Positions 58,091 through 64,000 of a stretch of DNA of 64,000 nt are shown in pieces. Position 1 is the stretch's first letter, and the number at the start of each line of letters is the position of its first letter. This stretch comes from Emticicia fluvialis. Lineage in GTDB: Bacteria > Bacteroidota > Bacteroidia > Cytophagales > Spirosomataceae. The notes beneath the pieces are model-generated. The model made no database searches and had not been told where the DNA came from. It saw only the letters and a program-made list of their open reading frames with translations. A program made the position numbers and the translations under genes. The stretch is from contig NZ_JANUSD010000010.1 in NCBI RefSeq assembly GCF_024793945.1, forward strand, positions 124,001-188,000. The letters are read 5' to 3'.

Positions 58091-59065
58091 ATGAAAAAAG
58101 CAATTGTTTGCGGAGCAGGCGGCTTTATAGGTGGCCACCTGGTTAATAGACTAAAAAGTGAAGGCTATTGGGTAAGAGGCGTTGATATTAAACATAACGA
58201 ATATAAAAATGGCAATGCTGATGAATTTATCATCGGCGATTTAACCGACCCTTTGGTGTGTAAACAAGTACTTGAAGGCGGTTTTGACGAAGTTTACCAA
58301 CTGGCGGCCGACATGGGCGGTGCCGGATATATATTTACCGGCGAAAACGACGCAGCCGTTATGCACAATTCGGTGCTTTGCAATGTAAATATGCTGCATG
58401 AGTCTCAAAAAGCAGGTGTAAAGAAGATATTCTATTCGTCGTCGGCCTGTATGTACCCTGAGTACAACCAGAACGAACCCGAAAACCCCAAATGTTCGGA
58501 GGATTCGGCCTACCCTGCTGCGCCTGACAGCGAATATGGCTGGGAAAAACTTTTCAGCGAGCGTTTGTATCTTACCTACCAACGTAATTTGGGCATACAG
58601 GTAAAAATAGCCCGTTTTCATAATATATTCGGCCCACAAGGCACCTGGAAAGGCGGTAGAGAAAAAGCCCCGGCTGCTATATGCCGTAAGGTAATAGAGG
58701 CAGAAGATGGCGGTAGCATACAGATTTGGGGAGACGGCAAACAAACGCGCTCATTTTTATTTATTGACGAATGCATTGAAGGTGTACGCCGCCTGATGGA
58801 GTCTGATTTCTCGGGTCCGGTAAACATTGGTTCGGAAGAAATGATATCTATCAACGATTTTGCCAGAATGATTATCGGCATTTCGGGCAAAAATGTTTCT
58901 ATCAACAATATTCCGGGGCCGGAAGGCGTGCGCGGGCGAAATTCAGACAATGCTTTGATACAGGAGAAACTGGGCTGGGCGCCATCGTTACCATTGAAAG
59001 ACGGTATCACCAAAACCTTTAACTGGATTGCCCAACAGGCCGCCAAAGAGGTAGAACTGGTTTAA
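58091..59065 (+). CDS. NAD-dependent epimerase, GDP-mannose 3,5-epimerase-like
   Basis: A 324-aa extended SDR with GAGGFIGG (8-15) for NAD binding and the pair Y149/K153 (YGWEK). Stretches beyond the common epimerase core match plant GDP-mannose 3,5-epimerase: LAADMGGAGYIF, SSACMYPE with C120, GTWKGGREKAPAAICRK with K187, WGDGKQTRSFLFIDECIEGV and GPEGVRGRNSDNALIQEKLGW. In the plant enzyme this Cys and Lys are the acid/base pair that inverts C3 and C5 to give GDP-L-galactose. The product would feed the polysaccharide made by the neighbouring glycosyltransferases. Confidence 0.85.
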   Translation: MKKAIVCGAGGFIGGHLVNRLKSEGYWVRGVDIKHNEYKNGNADEFIIGDLTDPLVCKQVLEGGFDEVYQLAADMGGAGYIFTGENDAAVMHNSVLCNVNMLHESQKAGVKKIFYSSSACMYPEYNQNEPENPKCSEDSAYPAAPDSEYGWEKLFSERLYLTYQRNLGIQVKIARFHNIFGPQGTWKGGREKAPAAICRKVIEAEDGGSIQIWGDGKQTRSFLFIDECIEGVRRLMESDFSGPVNIGSEEMISINDFARMIIGISGKNVSINNIPGPEGVRGRNSDNALIQEKLGWAPSLPLKDGITKTFNWIAQQAAKEVELV

Positions 59066-59189
59066 GATACTGAAGGCATAAGAACCATGAAGTGGCTGAA
59101 CTACCATTCGGCCAATTTTTTTGCACCTGCCTGATGCCACGGCTTTCCATACATAGACCTGGCAAGCGCCATCAGGCAACTGTACAGGT

Positions 59190-60374
59190 TTAATCAGCCA
59201 ACAGGGCTTTTATAAAGGCTTCGGGGGTATGTCTTGCAACAAACTCAGCTGCTCGGGCAGGGTATTTGGGCTTAGACTGGTGCAGAAAAAACCTGAACGC
59301 CTCTTTTATTTCTTCCGGTTTGTGGCCGTCTACTGCCACGCCCAGTTCATATTCGGCTGTTATGTTGCCTACAACACCAAATCTGGTGGCAATAATTGGC
59401 TTGTTATGCCGGCAGGCCAGACCAATAACCCCGCTTGACGAATAGAAATTGACATAAGCCAGCGAAACGATGTCGCTCTGGTTAATGAACGACTCCATCT
59501 CGTCGTCGTCCACAAAGCGGCTTTCCATTACAATTTTCAATTCGGGGCGTAGTTTCCGGGCTTCTGCAATGGCCTCAGCCAGTGGGGTTTCATAAACCTG
59601 CGAAACCTTACCTACTATCAGCAGGCAGGCATTGGCTGCTTCGTCGGCTGTTAAATCCTGCAAGCCGCGTACCAGGTTCACCACATTCTTTTTCTGGTCT
59701 ATCATACCAAAAGCCAGCAAAATTTTGCGGTGTGGCTCTATGTTAAATTGCTCACGTATTACCAGCCCCTGGCGCATAGGGTAGTCATAAACGGGGTCGG
59801 GCAGGTAAGTAAATGCCTGCGTGCCCAGGGTTTCGTTCATGGTTTTGATGGTTTCGTAATCATTAAAAATGAATACTTTTTTCAGCTGCTTGTTGCGCAG
59901 CATCCACCAGGTGGTAAACAATTTGCGGGCTTTGGTAACTTTGGTTTTTTGCCGGGCTTTCAGCGAGTTATCGACCGGCACTAACCTTGGGTACGGATTA
60001 AACATAATCCCGTGTATAGTACAAAGCGGGCGGCTGCTGCCAATGGTATGCTGAAACATATCAACCATCATTAATATCAGCCTGTCGGCTTTCAGGTCGG
60101 TTACATACCGGCTGATGCTCTTCCAGAGCAGCTGGGTTGATTTTATGAGGCTCATACCCGACAACTGCGGCGCAAACTCTTCGTCGGTAAAGAAAATAAT
60201 CTTTACATTTTGGGCAGAGGTTTGCACAGAAGGAATGGTTCTGGCCTCGGGGTTCAGCAGAAATATATATTCTCTGTCAGACGGATTCTTTTCTAAATAG
60301 CGTAAGATATTCTGGATGTGTCCTAAATTATGCCCTACAAGTTTTACATAAATATCACAAATGATGATTCTCAT
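59190..60374 (-). CDS. Glycosyltransferase, GT4-like
   Basis: A 394-aa cytoplasmic GT-B-type protein. The C-terminal half shows ILLAFGMIDQKKNVVNLVRGL, CLLIVGKV and the donor-site region SDIVSLAYVNFYSSSGVIGLACRHNKPIIATRFGV, with the later Glu of the usual EX7E motif not clearly present. It converges with the epimerase gene; a stem TGCCTGATG / CATCAGGCA lies between them. It probably adds a sugar to the surface polysaccharide. Donor and acceptor are unknown. Confidence 0.78.
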   Translation of the reverse strand: MRIIICDIYVKLVGHNLGHIQNILRYLEKNPSDREYIFLLNPEARTIPSVQTSAQNVKIIFFTDEEFAPQLSGMSLIKSTQLLWKSISRYVTDLKADRLILMMVDMFQHTIGSSRPLCTIHGIMFNPYPRLVPVDNSLKARQKTKVTKARKLFTTWWMLRNKQLKKVFIFNDYETIKTMNETLGTQAFTYLPDPVYDYPMRQGLVIREQFNIEPHRKILLAFGMIDQKKNVVNLVRGLQDLTADEAANACLLIVGKVSQVYETPLAEAIAEARKLRPELKIVMESRFVDDDEMESFINQSDIVSLAYVNFYSSSGVIGLACRHNKPIIATRFGVVGNITAEYELGVAVDGHKPEEIKEAFRFFLHQSKPKYPARAAEFVARHTPEAFIKALLAD

Positions 60375-60512
60375 AAAAGGCCGTTTGAAAAACGCCGGTA
60401 TCAGATTGGCCCCGGCGGAAGTGGTTTTATCAAAAAAGGTTCAAGTGGTATCTCCGGCTGCAAAGTTACAATTAAATTTTATTTTTTCAGCCTGCCTGTG
60501 GCAATCAGGCCA

Positions 60513-61628
60513 TTACCTGCCTGCCGCTTTTTTGTAGACCTCGAGTGTTTGAATGGCCGTAATGCCCGGCGAAAAGTCTTTCAGGCGGCTGTAACCCCTG
60601 GTTACCAATGCAGACCTTTGCTCTGAACTACTTACCACACGGCTGATAACAGCAGTGATGTCGGCCGGAGAATCGGGGTTGAAGTAAACGGCGGCATCCT
60701 GCGCTACCTCGGGGAAACAGGAACGATCGCTCAGCACAACGGGGCAACCACAGGCAAAGGCTTCAATAACCGGAATACCGAAACCCTCGTATAACGAAGG
60801 GTAAACAAAGCAAAGGGCTTTCTGGTATAGCCTGTACAACTGAGCATCGCTCACAACGGGTTGGTACCACACCGCATCGGCAATCCCTTCAGTCTGCAGC
60901 CACAGCAGCTCCACCGCTGTAAAAGGGCAACTGCCCGCGCATATCAGTTGCAAGCCGGGGTTTTGTTTCAGCACCGGGGCTACCCCTTTTATAAAAACAT
61001 CAAAATTCTTGTAGTTTTCGCGGGTGCCTACATACAGCAGGTAGTTTTCTGGTGTTTCAATATCAAAATCATCAGCAGGCTTGAATGTTGAAAAATGGGT
61101 GGAATGATAAACCACATCTACCTTGTCTGGCGACAGATCAAAAATCTCAATGATATCGTTCTTTGTGTTTTCAGATACGGCAATGATACCGGCCGCATTG
61201 TGCAGCAGTTTTCTTTTATAGTCTTTACTGAAACCATCAAGCAAGCCATATTCAGTACCGAATTTTTCGGGTATGGCATCATGATAAGTAATCACATAAG
61301 GCTTATTACCCAGAAAAGGCACAAAGTAATTGTTGAAAAAAGTAGGATGAAAAACGTCGTAGTTTTTAATACTGATCTGCAGCGCGCTGTTGAGGCGGTT
61401 AAGGTGCGAAAACATCAGATTGGTGTATCGGCTGCCCAGAAAATAACTGAACGGATAAACCGTCCTGATGTCTCCTTTTTTGAGGTACTCGTTATTTGAA
61501 AACAGCAGGGAAAGGCTTACATCAACTCCCTGGTGATATTTCAGGTTATGCATCAGGTCATAGAAATACCGGGGAACACCTCCGTATCTGGCACCTGTAA
61601 ACGACTGATGATCATAGAGCACTCTCAT
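60513..61628 (-). CDS. Glycosyltransferase family 4 protein
   Basis: A 371-aa GT-B glycosyltransferase beginning MRVLYDHQSFTGARYGGVPRYF, with the acceptor-side glycine-rich loop in this stretch. The donor-binding EX7E motif is in SLYEGFGIPVIEAFACGCPVV, followed by VLSDRSCFPEVAQDAAVYF, both typical of GT4 mannosyl/glucosyl transferases. It lies 138 bp upstream of another glycosyltransferase on the same strand and probably acts on the same glycan. Confidence 0.93.
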   Translation of the reverse strand: MRVLYDHQSFTGARYGGVPRYFYDLMHNLKYHQGVDVSLSLLFSNNEYLKKGDIRTVYPFSYFLGSRYTNLMFSHLNRLNSALQISIKNYDVFHPTFFNNYFVPFLGNKPYVITYHDAIPEKFGTEYGLLDGFSKDYKRKLLHNAAGIIAVSENTKNDIIEIFDLSPDKVDVVYHSTHFSTFKPADDFDIETPENYLLYVGTRENYKNFDVFIKGVAPVLKQNPGLQLICAGSCPFTAVELLWLQTEGIADAVWYQPVVSDAQLYRLYQKALCFVYPSLYEGFGIPVIEAFACGCPVVLSDRSCFPEVAQDAAVYFNPDSPADITAVISRVVSSSEQRSALVTRGYSRLKDFSPGITAIQTLEVYKKAAGR

Positions 61629-61860
61629 AAACGCTGGGGTCAGATATTCAGATAAACCATACAGTTACCTGATATCCTGAATTTAAATTAAGAACAGACC
61701 GGTGCTCTGGTTGGGGGTAAAATGGTTTTACCAAAACCGAGTACTGACGATTAGGAATAAATTTGCCGGGCATTTAGCACATGTAAGCACGCACCCGTTA
61801 ATTGCTGCAAAAATAGTAAAATGCAATGATATAAACCTTATAGTAAAATTTATATTAGGC

Positions 61861-63180
61861 TTATCCCTTATAAATATTCTTCGACGGAATACGCATCAGC
61901 AATAAAAAGCCGATAATAAAAAACACCAGTATTACCAGCACCGAATTGCGCATGTCGCCGGTTAGCTGCTCTACCACACCAAACAAAAGCGTGCCAAGGG
62001 TAATGGCTATTTTCTCGACGATGTCGTAAAACCCGAAATAAGAGGCGGTGTCTTTGGTGTCGTCGGGTATCAGTTTCGCATAAGTTGAACGCGATAGCGA
62101 TTGTATGCCACCCATTACCAGACCCACCACGGCGGCTATCACATAAAATTCATTGGCGGTGGTGGTAAAATACGCAGCCAGCGGCATAAGCGACCAGATG
62201 AATATCTCTATCAGCAGGGCTTTGGTATTGCCGAATTTGCCCGATAACCAAGAGGCCAGAAATGAACCCGGGATAGCAATGAGCTGAATGAGCAATAAAG
62301 TAACAATCAGCCCGGTTTTTTCTATATGCAATTCTTTATCGGCAAAAATGGTGGCCACGTAAATGACCGTCATTACGCCCATGTCATAAAACAGAAACGC
62401 CAGCAGAAAACGTTTGATGAGGTTGTTCTGGCGAAGCTCACCCAATACTTTGCGTAATTCTCTGAAACTACTGCTGAACACCTCTCCTTTCAGTCTTTTA
62501 ACATTGTCTTTGGGCAGGTAGTAGAACGGTATCTGTGCAAACAAGGCCCACCATAAACCCACGGTAAGAAACGTAATGCGGGCCGTAAGGCCAGACTCCG
62601 TATCAGCCTGCGAAAGCCCCACCATTTCGGGTTTCATGATCATAACCAGATTAAACACCAGCAATAGTACGCTGCCAATGTAGCCCATCATAAACCCGCG
62701 GGCGCTGAGGTTATCAAAACGGTCTTCGGTGGCAATTTCAGGCAGGAATGAGTTATAGAAAACGATGCTTCCGCCCCAGCCAACTATTGAAAGCCCAAAG
62801 GCAATGACCACCCAGTTGACGTTGTCGCGGGTAAAGAAAAAGAAGTAGGCACAACTGGCAGCCCCCAGATAACAGAATAGTTTCATAAAAAACTTACGCC
62901 GCCCGCTCGAGTCGGCCAGTGGAGTAAGTATGGGGTTCAGCAAAACCAGCAGTAATGTGGCTACTGATATGGTATAAGAATAGAGAACGGAGTTCTGAAC
63001 ATGAAAGCCAAAGAAATTAACCTCGTCGTTGATGATGTTACCCAATGAATCTTTAATAGACGTGGTAGCCAGAAAGTACATCGGAAAAACAACGGTAATA
63101 ATAACAAGGTTATGCACCGAATTGGCCCAGTCGTACATGGTCCAGGCGGTCAGCACCTTCTTCTGATTCTTTTGAAACAT
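61861..63180 (-). CDS. MFS transporter of the UMF1/Atg22-like family
   Basis: A 439-aa protein with 12 predicted membrane segments. The opening KKVLTAWTMYDWANSVHNLVIITVVFPMYF is the signature of the bacterial UMF1 (Atg22-like) MFS group, and LADSSGRRKFFMKLF is the cytoplasmic loop 2-3 motif. Later, GGIQSLSRSTYAKLIPDDTKDTASYFGFYD is another conserved block. Substrates of bacterial members are not known; the yeast Atg22 exports amino acids from the vacuole. It is a single gene. Confidence 0.92.
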   Translation of the reverse strand: MFQKNQKKVLTAWTMYDWANSVHNLVIITVVFPMYFLATTSIKDSLGNIINDEVNFFGFHVQNSVLYSYTISVATLLLVLLNPILTPLADSSGRRKFFMKLFCYLGAASCAYFFFFTRDNVNWVVIAFGLSIVGWGGSIVFYNSFLPEIATEDRFDNLSARGFMMGYIGSVLLLVFNLVMIMKPEMVGLSQADTESGLTARITFLTVGLWWALFAQIPFYYLPKDNVKRLKGEVFSSSFRELRKVLGELRQNNLIKRFLLAFLFYDMGVMTVIYVATIFADKELHIEKTGLIVTLLLIQLIAIPGSFLASWLSGKFGNTKALLIEIFIWSLMPLAAYFTTTANEFYVIAAVVGLVMGGIQSLSRSTYAKLIPDDTKDTASYFGFYDIVEKIAITLGTLLFGVVEQLTGDMRNSVLVILVFFIIGFLLLMRIPSKNIYKG

Positions 63181-63264
63181 TGCTTAGGTAAGTGTTTGGT
63201 TTAGGGAAAACAGGCACGAATTAGCAAATAATTCTTTAATTTTTTAAATCTATGTAATAAATTT

Positions 63265-64000
63265 TCAAATAGCCCGTACCTGAATGCCCTCCGTCTTCAA
63301 TCTTTCATTCAGTGCTTTGGCAAATGCAACCGCGTGCACGCCATCGCCATGAACACAAATGGTGTCGGCTTTGAGGGATACCTCGCTCCCATCGGTAGCA
63401 ATCACTTTTTGTTCTTTTATCATCCTGATTACCTGCGTAACGGCTGTTTCGGTATCTTCAATGAGTGCGTTGGCATGAGTGCGAGGAGTCAGGCTGCCGT
63501 CGTGCTGATAAGTACGGTCGGCGAAGACTTCTGAGGCGGTTTGCAGGCCAGCTTTCTCAGCTTCACTTATCAGCAGGCTGCCTGAAAGACCGTATAAAAT
63601 CAGTTCAGGGTCGCTGTCGAATGTGGCTTGGGCTATGGCCTGCGCCAGCGCGGCATCTTTGGCGGCCATGTTATATAAAGCACCGTGCGGTTTTACATGG
63701 TGCAAAGTACCCCCCAAAGCCCTGGTTACATGAAGCATGGCGCCTATCTGATAGAGGCAGATATCATATACCTCCTGCGGACTGAGTTGCATATTGCGGC
63801 GGCCAAAGCCCTGCAAATCGGGGAAGCCGGGGTGCGCGCCAATGGCTACGCCTTTATTGAGCGCCAGCTCTGCGGTTTTGCGCATTGTGGTGGCATCGCC
63901 CGCATGAAAACCACAGGCAATATTGGCCGACGATATGTAGTTAATCAGGGTTTCGTCGTTGCCCATTGTCCAGGTGCCGAACGACTCGCCCATATCACAG
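63265..64000 (-). CDS. pxpA: 5-oxoprolinase subunit A (LamB/YcsF family), 5' end cut
   Basis: The open frame continues through the right edge. The residues before the internal Met are C-D (…CDMGESFGTW), the usual start being xIDxNCDMGE, so only a few N-terminal residues are missing. Family marks are ANIACGFHAGDATTMR, GVAIGAHPGFPDLQGFGRR, VKPHGALYNM, FADRTY and TICVHGDGVHAV. PxpA works with PxpB/PxpC to cleave 5-oxoproline to glutamate using ATP. The partner genes are not in the window. Confidence 0.95.
   Translation of the reverse strand, partial: CDMGESFGTWTMGNDETLINYISSANIACGFHAGDATTMRKTAELALNKGVAIGAHPGFPDLQGFGRRNMQLSPQEVYDICLYQIGAMLHVTRALGGTLHHVKPHGALYNMAAKDAALAQAIAQATFDSDPELILYGLSGSLLISEAEKAGLQTASEVFADRTYQHDGSLTPRTHANALIEDTETAVTQVIRMIKEQKVIATDGSEVSLKADTICVHGDGVHAVAFAKALNERLKTEGIQVRAI

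Noticed and set aside
59128..59178. A bidirectional terminator between the epimerase and glycosyltransferase genes (TGCCTGATG / CATCAGGCA)
   Set aside because: The loop is 33 bp and no T-tract follows on either strand, so it is too weak to annotate as a terminator.

Overview
The window comes from a member of the Bacteroidota, probably from the Cytophagia/Sphingobacteriia/Chitinophagia side of the phylum. The grounds are a TonB-dependent receptor followed by two DUF4249 lipoproteins, an ECF sigma/anti-sigma pair driving DUF4097 proteins, a large Bacteroidota-type signal peptidase I, starts without clear Shine-Dalgarno sequences, and promoters of the phylum's form TTTG-N19-TAnnTTTG. It is chromosomal sequence. 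Genes at both ends are cut by the window edges.

Layout. 1-3461: a minus-strand sugar-catabolic operon (two sugar phosphate isomerase/epimerase-like proteins, a GH88-like hydrolase, and an NADH:flavin oxidoreductase running off the left edge). 3719-7470: a CAP lipoprotein, then an ECF sigma factor, a HEAT-repeat anti-sigma factor and two DUF4097 proteins. 7787-22537: a metabolic region with three aldo/keto reductases, an AtuA pair, a CitMHS transporter, three secreted serine hydrolases, a Nudix-type regulator with a clear palindromic operator, and an AraC regulator. Octanucleotide-repeat tracts sit in its gene junctions. 22831-28582: a metallopeptidase-like lipoprotein and a TonB receptor plus two DUF4249 lipoproteins. 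28595-32468: signal peptidase I, a DoxX-glutathione peroxidase fusion translationally coupled to an OhrR-like regulator, and a secreted protein of unknown function.

32715-38866: an RND efflux operon (adaptor, pump, TolC) next to its TetR regulator; the same 23-bp near-palindrome stands before the operon and before tetR. 38958-43869: small minus-strand genes (two of them DNA glycosylase tag and a RES/Xre toxin-antitoxin pair with a 13-bp inverted-repeat operator) ending at an ArsR/AHSA1/YdeI set with a tandem operator. 44274-46541: katG behind a well-formed promoter and an OxyR-like tetrad.

46656-51794 is the most notable part: a visibly AT-richer two-gene operon encoding an 890-aa P-loop ATPase and an 804-aa divergent adenosine deaminase. 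Sizes, order and motifs match the RADAR anti-phage system (rdrA, rdrB). 52074-54707: DinB, AraC and SDR genes. 55038-55236: tRNA-Arg(TCT) with a broken partial copy beside it. 55477-61628: polysaccharide genes (MBOAT acyltransferase, SGNH partner, an epimerase with the diagnostic motifs of plant GDP-mannose 3,5-epimerase, two glycosyltransferases). 61861-64000: a UMF1/Atg22-like MFS transporter and the cut pxpA. No rRNA, CRISPR array, transposase or integrase was seen.
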